DNA from: Armatimonadota bacterium
Lineage (GTDB): Bacteria; Armatimonadota; Zipacnadia; Zipacnadales; UBA11051
Assembly (NCBI GenBank): GCA_013178155.1
Contig: JABLXH010000033.1
Coordinates: forward strand, 1-64,000
Reading direction: 5' to 3'
DNA length: 64,000 nucleotides
Positions 26,644 through 35,248 of this stretch are shown in pieces. Under the pieces are notes generated by a model. It saw nothing but the letters and a program-made list of their open reading frames with translations, made no database searches and was not told where the DNA came from. Both the position numbers and the translations under genes were made by a program. The first letter of the stretch is position 1. Each line of letters starts with the position of its first letter.

Positions 26644-27741
26644 ATGGGACGTAGAGGTACGCCCCATGCCGTAGCGATGGTTGTCGCGCTGGGCACGCTG
26701 GCGGGCCTGGGGGAGGCACAAGACGTTTGGAAACCCATGCCCATGTACGTGGAGACCGCTCTCACCGAAGCCCAGCCGCCGCGTGCGCTCCTGGACCAGA
26801 CGGTGAGTGTCACGCTGACCGGCACGGTCGCTGAGGTGGTGCGTGCCCTGGCGGAGGCGGCAGGACGAGACTGGGTGGTCAGTGCCCCCAGTGACGATTT
26901 CGGCCCGGCGAAGGAGTTCCGGGCAGAGAACGTGCCACTGTGGCAGGCGATGGACAGGTTGCTGGAGACCTTCGAGTATGACTGGGGGGTCCACGCGAGA
27001 GTCTTGGTCGCTTGGCCGGCGACCCAGCCCGCCCGCGAGCGACCGGAGACACCTGGCCCGGAGGAGGAGGTGTGGGTGGACAACGCGCCTCGGGAAGCGC
27101 TGCTAATGGATAAGCCAACCGCGCTGCAGGACCTCCTGGACCCGCTGTCACGCTGCTTTGACAAGTACGGAGACTACGTGGGCGAGTATGCTTGCGTAGC
27201 CCCGGAACTGCGTTCCTGGCGAGTACTCGGACAGATCAGCAAACTGGATCGCATGAACGGCAGGAGTGTTCCACTCGCAGTGGGGGCGGTCATAGACGGC
27301 GCGGGCGGGGTGATGACCCTCGAGTATGGAACACTCCGCCGCCTGGACGACGCTTTCGCGGCTCGTGCAGGTAGACCCGTTGGCACCGAAAGTGACACCG
27401 CGGAGAAGTCCATGGCGAGGCGGACGCGGTTCCGGAATGCCCTGCTGGGATTGCTTGGCGCTGCGCAGTGGGTAGCCCTCCGCAATGGGGTGGAGGTACA
27501 GATTGCCTTCCGCGAGCTGCCCCTGGAGACCGCGGTGCTATTCCTGGACATAATGGATGAGATGGCTCGAAGCAGGGGCGAACCTTGGCCTGTCGACTGG
27601 TCACAGCCACAGAGACTACACATTACAGTGAGGGCCGGCCAGACGGCTTGCGGGCAGCCCGACGGGACAGTTCTCATGCTGCCCACGCTCCAGATCGGGT
27701 GCAACATCCCTCTCCGGGGAGGCAGGTTCGCTCGCTTCTAA
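26644..27741 (+). CDS. exported protein with secretin-N/STN-like domain
   Basis: 365 residues. N-terminal signal-like segment (AMVVALGTLAGLGEAQ). Residues 55-110 (VSVTLTGTVAEVVRALAEAAG ... LWQAMDRLLETFEYDWGV) follow the pattern of secretin/TonB short N-terminal (STN) domains: a beta strand, a helix with a conserved leucine and valine set, and a second beta-alpha unit. The remainder, including a second similar unit near 290-330 (VEVQIAFRELPLETAVLFLDIM), is unassigned. A secretin pore domain is missing. ATG 26644 is weakly preceded by GGAG. Its neighbours (prepilin next) suggest a role in type II secretion or pilus assembly; this is inference. Confidence 0.65.
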   Translation: MGRRGTPHAVAMVVALGTLAGLGEAQDVWKPMPMYVETALTEAQPPRALLDQTVSVTLTGTVAEVVRALAEAAGRDWVVSAPSDDFGPAKEFRAENVPLWQAMDRLLETFEYDWGVHARVLVAWPATQPARERPETPGPEEEVWVDNAPREALLMDKPTALQDLLDPLSRCFDKYGDYVGEYACVAPELRSWRVLGQISKLDRMNGRSVPLAVGAVIDGAGGVMTLEYGTLRRLDDAFAARAGRPVGTESDTAEKSMARRTRFRNALLGLLGAAQWVALRNGVEVQIAFRELPLETAVLFLDIMDEMARSRGEPWPVDWSQPQRLHITVRAGQTACGQPDGTVLMLPTLQIGCNIPLRGGRFARF

Positions 27742-27756
27742 AGGAGGGTAGGCGGC

Positions 27757-28386
27757 ATGCTGACTAGCCGGCGCGCTGCGTTTACGCTGGTCGAGCTACT
27801 GGTCGTTATCGGCATCATCGCAGTGCTGGCGGGCATCCTGTTTCCGGTGTTTGCCCACGCACGGGCCAGGGGGCGCCAGACCCACTGCGCCGCCAACATG
27901 CGACAAATACACACCGCGCTGGTGGCCTACTCCGAAGACCACGGCGGCCTGCTGCCTCAGGCGACCACCAAGTGCCCCGGAGGGGAATTCGGTACGCAGT
28001 GGCAGGGGCAGATGGACATCGTCTGGTGGGACTTCGTGCTGCCCTACTTGGGTTCCCCAAAGATACTGTACTGCCCATCCGTACGCCCAACTTTGCCCGC
28101 ATACCTCATCAACTCTCAGTTCAGCTTCCTAGAAGGGCGTGCTCCAGACGACTGCACAGACCCTACCTCTACGGTCTTGCTGGTGGAGGGCAGAGTGCCC
28201 GACGGGCCCGGCTACGTGCTCTACGTGCCGATCGCTACTGGTTCGGATCCGCAGTTCGATGGGGCGTGTTTTCGCCACTCTGGCAAGATGAACGTCTGCT
28301 TTGCCGATGGGCATGTGAAGCTGCTGGGCCCAGAGAGCCTGGTGCAGGGCAGCCCGCTGTGGGAGGTGGAGAAGCCTCTGGAGTGA
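27757..28386 (+). CDS. prepilin-type protein with H-X9-DG C-terminus (DUF1559-like)
   Basis: 209 residues. The N-terminal AFTLVELLVVIGIIAVLAGILFPVFA stretch is a type IV prepilin methylation helix, cleaved before the Phe of FTLVE by a prepilin peptidase; the following HARARGRQTHCAANMRQIH fits the planctomycete/armatimonadete variant. The C-terminal ACFRHSGKMNVCFADGHVKLLG holds the H-X9-DG motif. Such pseudopilin-like proteins are often present in dozens of copies per genome in these phyla, and their export role is not settled. ATG 27757 follows AAGGAGGG. Convergent with the amidase. Confidence 0.92.
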   Translation: MLTSRRAAFTLVELLVVIGIIAVLAGILFPVFAHARARGRQTHCAANMRQIHTALVAYSEDHGGLLPQATTKCPGGEFGTQWQGQMDIVWWDFVLPYLGSPKILYCPSVRPTLPAYLINSQFSFLEGRAPDDCTDPTSTVLLVEGRVPDGPGYVLYVPIATGSDPQFDGACFRHSGKMNVCFADGHVKLLGPESLVQGSPLWEVEKPLE

Positions 28387-28431
28387 GCCTGCGCGACGTC
28401 AAGTGAAGGAAGGGGGCCCCGGGGCAGACGG

Positions 28432-29082
28432 TCAGCGGAAGGCTTCTCGTACCACGCGCTCAAACGGCAAGCCGTCGCCAGGGCAAGCCGTCGGGGCGTA
28501 GTCGCGATGGCGATGGATGTTCGCGGGCGTGAAGCCGTAGCGGCGGATGAGGCGCTCCAGCAGGTGGTCCAGGGCCGCCAACTGGGCCTCGGTGGGCCGA
28601 TTGGGCCCGTATCGTCCGTGGGGGTTGGCGCTGGAGCTGAAGTTGCCTACCAGACAGATGCCGAGCTGGTCGTTGTGCCCCTCACAGTGGGCGCCCCGCA
28701 TGTGCTCCGGCCGCCCGCGCTGAATGGTGCCGTCGGGCAGGATGACGTAGTGGTAGCCTACATGGTAGGTCCGGTCCTCCCCGGCCCGGGCAAACCCCCG
28801 TCGCTCATGCCAGCGGTCAATCAGGTGTACGTCCACCTCCTGCCCCTCGGCGGTGGCCGGACTGGCGCTGTGGTGGATAATGATGCCGATGGGGCTCGTC
28901 GGCAGCAACTGCCGCCACCAGCCGCTCCCGTACTGCATGCCCAGCCAGGTCCAGCCGAGACCGCCAATGGCCAGGCCCAGCAACAGCCACGCGCAACCGT
29001 TCTCCGTCCGGCTGAGGGCCTGCAGCAGCGCGGGAAGCCCGTGGTGACCGCTTGGTCTTTGGTCTGCCATGCCAGGAACCAT
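28432..29082 (-). CDS. membrane-anchored N-acetylmuramoyl-L-alanine amidase (PGRP/amidase_2 type)
   Basis: About 216 residues. One N-terminal transmembrane helix (CAWLLLGLAIGGLGWTWLG) precedes an amidase_2/PGRP domain that cleaves the muramyl-peptide bond of peptidoglycan at the periplasmic face. Zinc-ligand motifs: IIIHHSAS near residue 72, and HRHRDYAPTACPGDGLP near 186-202; YHYVILPDGTIQRGRP is the characteristic middle strand. ATG 29082 or 29070 are both possible and neither has a good ribosome site; the frame to 29178 begins with TTG. Convergent with the prepilin gene. Probable role is cell-wall turnover or recycling. Confidence 0.88.
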   Translation of the reverse strand: MVPGMADQRPSGHHGLPALLQALSRTENGCAWLLLGLAIGGLGWTWLGMQYGSGWWRQLLPTSPIGIIIHHSASPATAEGQEVDVHLIDRWHERRGFARAGEDRTYHVGYHYVILPDGTIQRGRPEHMRGAHCEGHNDQLGICLVGNFSSSANPHGRYGPNRPTEAQLAALDHLLERLIRRYGFTPANIHRHRDYAPTACPGDGLPFERVVREAFR

Positions 29083-29253
29083 TTCGCCAGGACGAACCGC
29101 GGGCCTGCCCGGCACGGCGGGGCCACGAAAGCCGGTGACGCACTCTTGCCGGTTTCGTCCCAAGAATGTGCTGACCAAGCGTGACCCTCACCAAGCCCCC
29201 CGCGTTATCATCTGTAGACTGACCAAACTGACGTCGGTCGAAGGGATTGCGGC

Positions 29254-30552
29254 ATGTCAGAAGAGCGAACTGCACCAACGGGCCTGGTGGGCTTCCTGCG
29301 GTGCTGCCAGCCGTCGAAGCTCGTTGGCTACAGCGGAATCGCGCTGGCTGCCCTGTTGCTGGTGGTGTACCTGGTCTGGGGGCGGCAGTGGCTGGCGATG
29401 CACCAGGAGATGTCGGGGCAGGCCAGCCAGACGCTTATCTCCATCGTTGATGTCTTCTCCTGCTGTGTGCTGACGCCCAAGATTCTGACGGTGATGCTGC
29501 CGGCCTTCGTCCTGGCCGGGGCCATCTCGGTCTTCCTGCCGACGCCGGTAATCTTGCGCTACCTCGGCGCCGGCACCCGCAAGGCCACGGCATACTCTGT
29601 GGCGGCCATCTCGGGGATGGTGCTGTCGCTCTGTTCGTGCAACGTGATTCCGTTGTTCGCCAGCATCTATCGGCGCGGCGCGGGGCTGGGCCCAGCCTTC
29701 ACTTTCCTCTTCGCCGGGCCGGCTATCAACGTCGTGGCCATGATCTTCACCTTCCAGGTCATCGGGGTGAAGCTGGGCATGTGGCGGGCTGTGGGTGTGC
29801 CCGTCATCGCCATCGCCGTGGGCCTGATCATGGCGGTGCTCTTCCGCCGGGAGGCTGCCGCGAAGGCTACGGCGCCGACGGCCGTGGCCGTCCACGCCGA
29901 CAGTCCCACTCGAAACGGCCGGCTGTGGCTGCTCTTCGGCCTACTGCTGGTCACCGTGATCTATGGGGCCTGGGATGGGCTTTGGCGCACCTCCAGCGAA
30001 GGCACGATCCTCGGCGCCACCTGGTGGCTGGCGGGGATGGTCCCCCTGGTCGTCGCGACCGCTGGGGTACTCGTCTGGGGCTTCGAGCGCAGCCAAGTGC
30101 TGGCGCTGTTGCGCGAGACGTGGGCGAACATCAAACTCGTCGTGCCCGTGCTGCTGCCGGCAGTCCTAGCCATCGGTGCCCTGGCGGCCTTCATTGACGT
30201 CAAACTGGTCTACCGATGGGTCGGCAGCGCACCGGACAGCGCAGGACTGTGGGGAACCATCCGGCCCATCCTGGTCGGTACGCTGTTTGGGGAGATCATG
30301 TACTTCCCGATCCTGACGGAAGTCGCCTTCACCAAGGCCTTCCTGAAGCTGGGGATGGGCGTGGGCCCGGCGCTCGCGATATTGCTCACGGGACCCGGAA
30401 CCTCTCTACCGGGCGCCTTCATCATCGCTCGAGCCATTGGCTGGAAGAAGGCGCTGGCCTTTGAGCTCGTCGCCATGGCGGTAACGGCCATCTACGCCGT
30501 CGTGTTTGCTACTGAGATTGGCGAGTACATTTGTGCCTGCATGATGAACTGA
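29254..30552 (+). CDS. DUF318/ArsP-type permease
   Basis: 432 residues with about ten transmembrane segments in two homologous halves. The first half holds the LCSCNVIPLFASIYRRGAG motif (around 128-146) and the second PGTSLPGAFIIARAIG, typical of the PF03773 permease family (ArsP organoarsenical efflux, SO_0444-type metal efflux). Also SCCVLTP near residue 70. Members export thiophilic species in some organisms, but many are unassigned. First gene of a plus-strand run with ABC binding proteins and thioredoxin-like lipoprotein; only 17 bases separate it from the next gene. ATG 29254 was chosen; a clear promoter was not found upstream. Confidence 0.85.
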   Translation: MSEERTAPTGLVGFLRCCQPSKLVGYSGIALAALLLVVYLVWGRQWLAMHQEMSGQASQTLISIVDVFSCCVLTPKILTVMLPAFVLAGAISVFLPTPVILRYLGAGTRKATAYSVAAISGMVLSLCSCNVIPLFASIYRRGAGLGPAFTFLFAGPAINVVAMIFTFQVIGVKLGMWRAVGVPVIAIAVGLIMAVLFRREAAAKATAPTAVAVHADSPTRNGRLWLLFGLLLVTVIYGAWDGLWRTSSEGTILGATWWLAGMVPLVVATAGVLVWGFERSQVLALLRETWANIKLVVPVLLPAVLAIGALAAFIDVKLVYRWVGSAPDSAGLWGTIRPILVGTLFGEIMYFPILTEVAFTKAFLKLGMGVGPALAILLTGPGTSLPGAFIIARAIGWKKALAFELVAMAVTAIYAVVFATEIGEYICACMMN

Positions 30553-30569
30553 CACTGAGGAGGAACTGA

Positions 30570-31472
30570 ATGCGTTCATTGGCCACCGTCGCTTTGCTGC
30601 TGGCATTGGCGGTCACCTGTCTGGTATTCGTGGGGTGCAAGCAGCCCGCGACCAACGCCGGCGATAGCACCCCGGTCGCCTCGTCACCCCTGCCGGCTCC
30701 CGAAGGCACCACCGGTGCCGCAGACAAGGCCTCCGCCGAAGAGATCAAAGTGTACGTGCCCTGCGGCATGATCGTCCCGGTCAAGGCCGTGATGAGTGCT
30801 TACGAGGCTCAGAACCCGGGGACGAAGGTGACCGGTGTCTTTGACAATGGCGGGATCATTGTGGAACGTCTGACCAAGAAGGGCGAGAAGGCCGACGTCG
30901 TCATGACTGCCGGCCGGGTTGAGATGAAGGCCTTGCAGGACGCGGGGCTGGTGAGCGCCGACGCCGTGCAGGCTCTTGGCGAGTTCGAACTGGTGGTCAT
31001 CGTGCCGAAGGCCAGCAAGCTGGGCCTGAAGACTCCGGCCGACCTCAAGAAGTGTAAGACCATCGCTTCGCCAGACCCGGACGTGAACTCCACCGGGGCA
31101 TCGGGCAAAGAGGCCCTGACCAGCCTGGGCCTCTGGGACGAGCTGAAGCCCAAGATGGTCTTCACGAAGCATGCCATCGAGGCTTACACGATGGTGGCCA
31201 GCGGCAAGGCCGACGCGGCGCTTGCGTACCGGAACTGCCCGCTTGAGACCAACCCGGAGAAGCTCAGCAAGTCCAAGGTCGGCCTTGCCTTCGACATCCC
31301 CGAAGATGCCTACAAAAAGCAGCAGTGCCTTGTTGCCCCCGTGCAGGGTGGGAGGACCGAGGCGGCTGGCAAGTTTGTGGCCTTCATGGTCTCCGACGAG
31401 GGACGCAAGCTGCTGTCGGACAACGGTCTTTCGGGCGCCCTGGACTTGAACAAGCCCGCCGGGACCAAGTGA
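30570..31472 (+). CDS. ModA-like solute-binding lipoprotein with PCG motif
   Basis: 300 residues. A lipobox (LVFVGC, Cys23) and a low-complexity linker lead to a type-2 periplasmic binding fold of the molybdate/sulfate class (IKVYVPCGMIVPVKAVMSAYEAQNPGTKV). In ModA the first loop has small/Ser residues that bind the oxyanion; here it is PCG with Cys65. Cys223 (AYRNCPLE) sits where ModA has its second-lobe ligand loop, and Cys162 and Cys253 are additional. ATG 30570 has GAGGAGGAACT upstream. Expected to deliver a ligand to the ABC permease at 33678. Whether the ligand is an oxyanion or a thiophilic metal is open. Confidence 0.85.
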   Translation: MRSLATVALLLALAVTCLVFVGCKQPATNAGDSTPVASSPLPAPEGTTGAADKASAEEIKVYVPCGMIVPVKAVMSAYEAQNPGTKVTGVFDNGGIIVERLTKKGEKADVVMTAGRVEMKALQDAGLVSADAVQALGEFELVVIVPKASKLGLKTPADLKKCKTIASPDPDVNSTGASGKEALTSLGLWDELKPKMVFTKHAIEAYTMVASGKADAALAYRNCPLETNPEKLSKSKVGLAFDIPEDAYKKQQCLVAPVQGGRTEAAGKFVAFMVSDEGRKLLSDNGLSGALDLNKPAGTK

Positions 31473-31489
31473 TACGGAGGATGATGAGC

Positions 31490-32032
31490 ATGCACCGAGT
31501 GGCTTTGACAGTCATCGTGGTCTTGCTTCTGCTTGCTGTCCTGGGGTGCAAGGGGCCCCAGCAGGCGGCGCAGACGGTACAGCCTGCAAAGGCTCCCGAA
31601 GTGGCGGCGGCCGAAGCGGGGAAAACGGTAGCACCCGCGGCGTCCAAACCAGAACCGGCCGGCGAGGAAGCTACCGCCACTGCCAAGGATGACGGCGCCA
31701 TACAGGTCGTGGCCTACTACCCCGACAACGAGGGCCACGCCAAGATCAAGGCGATGATCGAGGGCCTGAACACGAAGTACCCGGGCAAGGTCAAGGCCGA
31801 GTTCGTAGACTTCACCTCCGATGAGGGTTTCAAGCGCTGGCAGGACGATGGCCTCAGTTGCGGCGGCATCCTGATTAACGATGAGCAGACCTTCACCTAC
31901 GAGAAGGACGGGAAGACCACCGAGGTCACCTTCAAGATGGCCGAGGGTGGCGAGTGGACCAAAGCTGACCTCTACGCTGTGATAGAGAAGCTCATCGCTG
32001 AGCAGAAGAAAACGCAGAGCAAGCAGCAGTAG
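31490..32032 (+). CDS. thioredoxin-like-fold lipoprotein
   Basis: 180 residues: a lipobox LLAVLGC (Cys20), an Ala/Pro/Glu-rich linker to about residue 66, then a compact alpha/beta domain (IQVVAYYPDNEGHAKIKAMIEGLNTKYPGKVKAEFVDFTS) whose strand-helix-strand order resembles thioredoxin. It lacks CXXC; the only cysteine of the domain is Cys124 in GLSCGGILIN, at the place of a cis-proline loop. It ends with a WTKADLYAVIEKLI helix. ATG 31490 is nine bases from GGAGG; ATG 31481 and 31484 are too close. Lies between two PCG-type binding proteins, so likely part of the same transport or redox system. Function not known. Confidence 0.75.
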   Translation: MHRVALTVIVVLLLLAVLGCKGPQQAAQTVQPAKAPEVAAAEAGKTVAPAASKPEPAGEEATATAKDDGAIQVVAYYPDNEGHAKIKAMIEGLNTKYPGKVKAEFVDFTSDEGFKRWQDDGLSCGGILINDEQTFTYEKDGKTTEVTFKMAEGGEWTKADLYAVIEKLIAEQKKTQSKQQ

Positions 32033-32050
32033 TGGTGGCTGATGTTGTCT

Positions 32051-32082
32051 CGGCCGGGCGAGGGACATGCCTCGCCCGGCCG
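32051..32082 (+). terminator. strong intercistronic hairpin
   Basis: A perfect 13-bp stem, CGGCCGGGCGAGG (32051-32063) with CCTCGCCCGGCCG (32070-32082), and a six-base loop, just after the thioredoxin-like gene and 18 bases before ATG 32101. No T-run; it could partially terminate or stabilise the upstream RNA. Confidence 0.5.
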
Positions 32083-32100
32083 CATACCGGAGGCGTTCGT

Positions 32101-33681
32101 ATGTCCAAGCATTATCATCTGATTATCATTATCGGTCTCGCAGTCACCGTCGCTGGCTGCTCGAAGCCTGCCGACAAGCAGACCCAGACCCCGCCCAAGG
32201 GTGCTGGCCCTGCAGCGCGGGTCAGCGGTGAGATCCTCGTCTTCGTCCCCTGCGGAGTGGCTGGCCCTTACGGTGAGATCAAGAAGCTTTTCGAGGCCAA
32301 GTACCCCGGGGTCAAGGTCACGCAGGAGCTGGCCAACATTGACGTCCAGACGAAGCTCATTCTGGACGGCAAGGCTGCCCCTGACATGTGGATTGCCCTC
32401 GGCGATCGTGAGATGAATCGGGTCAAGGAGGCCGGCAAGGTCGCCGGCGAGCCAGTGACGTTTGCCTACAACTCCATCGCCTTTACCGTCCACAAGAACA
32501 ACCCCTGTGGCATCGCCTCGCTGCAGGACCTTACCAAGCCCTCCGTCAAGACCATCGCCCTGGCCACACCGGAAAACAGCTCCGGCTACTACGCCGAGCA
32601 GGCCTTCCGCCAGGCCGGCGTGTGGGAGCAGGTGGAGAAGAAGATCTGGTTGACGCCGGAGCCGGCACAGGTCAAGGTTGCCCTCTCCAGCGGCAAAGCC
32701 GAGGTCGGCGTCGTCTACTACCCGTGTGCCCGCGAGACGCGCATCATGGGTGGCGAACCGGAGGAGATGAAGGGTAAGCTGCAGCTGCTCAACAAGTTCC
32801 CGGAGGACGTCGCCAAGCCGTTCCCCGCTCAGGCTGCGGTGATTCAGGGCTGCGCTAACCCCGAGGGCGGCAAGGTCTTCCTGGACTTCATGCTCAGCGA
32901 CGAGGTTCAGGACGTCTGGGAGAAATGGGCTTTCGACCGCGCCAAGCAGCCTGCCAGTGGGAAGCGCGTGGTCCTGTACATGTACTGCGGCGCCGGTATC
33001 CGCCCGATGATGGACGCGGCCATCGAGGCCTTCAAGCAGGTCAGGCCCAACGTTCGCATCGACGTTGGATATGCTGGCTCGGGATGTCTCTTGGGGCAGC
33101 TCACGTTCGGCAAGCGGGGTGACCTGTATATGCCGGGCGAGGACTTCTACCTGAATCAGGCAATGGACCGCGGCTATATCGCGTCCTCCAAGCCCATCGG
33201 ATACTTTGAGCCAGTTCTGCTCGTCGCCAAAGGCAACCCGAAGAACATCAAGACACTTCAGGACCTCACGCGACCGGGACTCAAAGTGGCGCTTGGCGAC
33301 GCCAAGGCATGTGCAGTCGGCCTGACGGCTGATCGTCTGTTGGGGAAAGCGGGGCTTGCTGAAAAGGTGGAAAAGAACGTTGCAGTCAGGCACGGCAACG
33401 TGCCCGAGCTGGGCAATGCCGTGAAGTTTCGTACCATCGACGTGTCCATCGTCTGGAACGTGACTGCAACCCAGCAGCTTGAGGACTGCGACAGCATCCC
33501 GATTGACCGCAAGTACTATGAACCGTCCTTGGCGCCGATTGGTCTGCTGAAATTTTCAAAACACAGCGAGGAGGCGCAGGCTTTCATTGACTTCCTGGCC
33601 GGGCCGGAGGGCCAGAAGATCGTTGCTGACAGCGGCATGACGCCCGCCGCCGGAAGCAAGGCAGCAGGATCAGGGTCATGA
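32101..33681 (+). CDS. double-domain ModA-like solute-binding lipoprotein
   Basis: 526 residues: lipobox (VTVAGC, Cys20) and two consecutive type-2 binding folds. Domain one (about 45-285) opens with VFVPCGVAGPYGEI (Cys51) and has Cys209 in VYYPCARE, matching Cys65 and Cys223 of the 30570 protein; Cys136 and Cys251 are extra. Domain two (about 288-515) opens with VLYMYCGAGIRPMM (Cys296) and has GSGCLLGQL (Cys329), Cys404 and Cys463. Single-domain CGAGxRP proteins are annotated elsewhere as molybdate-type binding proteins. ATG 32101 follows GGAGGCG; its stop overlaps the next ATG (ATGA), so translation is coupled to the permease. Confidence 0.85.
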   Translation: MSKHYHLIIIIGLAVTVAGCSKPADKQTQTPPKGAGPAARVSGEILVFVPCGVAGPYGEIKKLFEAKYPGVKVTQELANIDVQTKLILDGKAAPDMWIALGDREMNRVKEAGKVAGEPVTFAYNSIAFTVHKNNPCGIASLQDLTKPSVKTIALATPENSSGYYAEQAFRQAGVWEQVEKKIWLTPEPAQVKVALSSGKAEVGVVYYPCARETRIMGGEPEEMKGKLQLLNKFPEDVAKPFPAQAAVIQGCANPEGGKVFLDFMLSDEVQDVWEKWAFDRAKQPASGKRVVLYMYCGAGIRPMMDAAIEAFKQVRPNVRIDVGYAGSGCLLGQLTFGKRGDLYMPGEDFYLNQAMDRGYIASSKPIGYFEPVLLVAKGNPKNIKTLQDLTRPGLKVALGDAKACAVGLTADRLLGKAGLAEKVEKNVAVRHGNVPELGNAVKFRTIDVSIVWNVTATQQLEDCDSIPIDRKYYEPSLAPIGLLKFSKHSEEAQAFIDFLAGPEGQKIVADSGMTPAAGSKAAGSGS

Positions 33682-34478
33682 CCGCGCGGCAGCGAGCCAG
33701 TGCGGCTCTGTTCCGCTACCTGGTCACCTCCGCCCTGTTCGTGATGGTCGGAGTCACCACTTTCACCCTGCTGAACATGGCGCTCTATGTCAAGCCTGGG
33801 GAGTTTCTGCAGGCCGCCTTGTCGCACGAGATCATCCATGCCGTCAAGTTGACGGCGGTCACCACCACCATTACCACAGGTATCGCGGTCCTGCTCAGCG
33901 TGCCGGCGGGCTATGCCCTGAGCCGCTACCGGTTCCCCCTCCACAATCTGGTGGATGCGCTGGTAGATCTGCCCATAGTCCTGCCACCGTTGATCGCCGG
34001 AATCGCGATGCTCATTTTTTTCGGGTCGCCTCTGGGCAAGTGGATCGAAGAGCACATCATGCCTTTCGTCTATACGACCCAGGGGATCATTCTGGCTCAG
34101 TTCGTGCCCGCGGGCAGCTTCTGTGTCCGGGCGATGAAGGCCGCCTACGACGGCGTTGACCCGCGACTGGAGCAAGTGGCCCGGACCCTGGGGTGCAATG
34201 AGAGGCAGACCTTCCAGCGGGTGACCCTGCCGCTGGCGCGCAACGGCCTGATCGCCGGGATGATCATGACCTGGTGTCGCGCAGCGGGCGAGTTCGGCCC
34301 CATCCTGATGTTCTGTGGCGCCACGCGGTACAAGACCGAGGTGCTGTCGATCGCGGTGTTCCTGAACATGTCCATTGGGCAGGTGGAGGTGGCGCTGAGC
34401 GCAACCATCCTGCTGGTGTTGATGGGCGTGGCGGCACTGCTGCTGTTCAGAAGGCTGGGGGGCCGGGGCATATGGTGA
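33678..34478 (+). CDS. ModB-like ABC transporter permease with extra cysteines
   Basis: 266 residues, about six transmembrane segments and the EAA-type loop typical of molybdate/sulfate importers (EQVARTLGCNERQTFQRVTLPLARNGLIAG). Cysteines at 149, 173, 200 and 213 include MTWCRAAGEFGPILMFCGAT, where ModB usually has RALGEFGATLMFAGN. The cysteines near the gate parallel those in the binding proteins. It starts at ATG 33678 overlapping the previous stop, and ends overlapping the next start (ATGGTGA). Forms the channel for the ATPase at 35245. Confidence 0.9.
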   Translation: MTARQRASAALFRYLVTSALFVMVGVTTFTLLNMALYVKPGEFLQAALSHEIIHAVKLTAVTTTITTGIAVLLSVPAGYALSRYRFPLHNLVDALVDLPIVLPPLIAGIAMLIFFGSPLGKWIEEHIMPFVYTTQGIILAQFVPAGSFCVRAMKAAYDGVDPRLEQVARTLGCNERQTFQRVTLPLARNGLIAGMIMTWCRAAGEFGPILMFCGATRYKTEVLSIAVFLNMSIGQVEVALSATILLVLMGVAALLLFRRLGGRGIW

Positions 34479-35248
34479 AGCTCCTGGGACTGGGAGCCCT
34501 GGCCGTGCTGCTGCTGGGCGGCTGCCGTCCCGGGACCGTGAGCATCAAGGTCCGCGGCGGGCCCTCGCTCAACGGCCTGTTTGCTGAGCTATCGCAGGCC
34601 TTCGAGGCGGAGAACCCCAGCCTGCGGGTGGACGGGGACTTCACGTGTCCGCCGTGTATCCTGCTGCAGCCGGGGAACCGCCCACCCATGTTCGATCTCT
34701 TCGTCGCGCTCGGCGATCAGGAGATTGAGTTTCTGCAGGCTCAGCCTAACGGCCTAGCTTTCGGGGAGCAGCGGACTCTGGGCCACACATCGCTGGTTCT
34801 GGTGACCTCCGCGCGGACCGATCCGCCGATCAGAACCCTGGCTGACCTGCACCGGGAGGGCCTGGGCCAGATTGGCCTGGGCGACCCGGAGCAGACGTCC
34901 GTGGGCTACTATGCCAGGAAGGCACTCCGGAAGGCTGGTCTGTGGGGCGAACTCAAGCCCCATTTCCTCTACGCCCGCAGTGGCTGTGAGCTCCTGAAGT
35001 GGCTGGCCCTGGGGCGCGACCTGGACGCCGCATTCGTCTATGGCATCTGCACCCGGGAGGTGGGCGGCGGGCTGCGTTCGGTGGTGGACCTGCCGGAGGG
35101 TAGCACAGAGCCGATCCCGGTCATCCTAACGGCTGTCCAGGGCTCCCGGCGGCCGGCCGAAGCGCGTCGGTTCATGGATTTCTGCGCCAGTCCGGCCGTC
35201 GCCGACATCCTGCGGCGCTATCTGGTCGAACCGGTGAAGCAGCCATGA
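34472..35248 (+). CDS. third ModA-like solute-binding lipoprotein (CPPC variant)
   Basis: 258 residues with lipobox LLGGC (Cys18). The first ligand loop reads VRGGPSLNG rather than PCG, but a CPPC motif (Cys59, Cys62) occupies the GS-x loop region, and Cys193 (VYGICTRE) lines up with Cys223 and Cys209 of its paralogues; Cys172 and Cys238 are extra. Between permease and ATPase genes, overlapping both (ATGGTGA at 34472, and its TGA overlaps ATG 35245). Such placement supports one transcript and one transporter. Why three binding proteins serve one permease is unknown. Confidence 0.8.
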   Translation: MVKLLGLGALAVLLLGGCRPGTVSIKVRGGPSLNGLFAELSQAFEAENPSLRVDGDFTCPPCILLQPGNRPPMFDLFVALGDQEIEFLQAQPNGLAFGEQRTLGHTSLVLVTSARTDPPIRTLADLHREGLGQIGLGDPEQTSVGYYARKALRKAGLWGELKPHFLYARSGCELLKWLALGRDLDAAFVYGICTREVGGGLRSVVDLPEGSTEPIPVILTAVQGSRRPAEARRFMDFCASPAVADILRRYLVEPVKQP

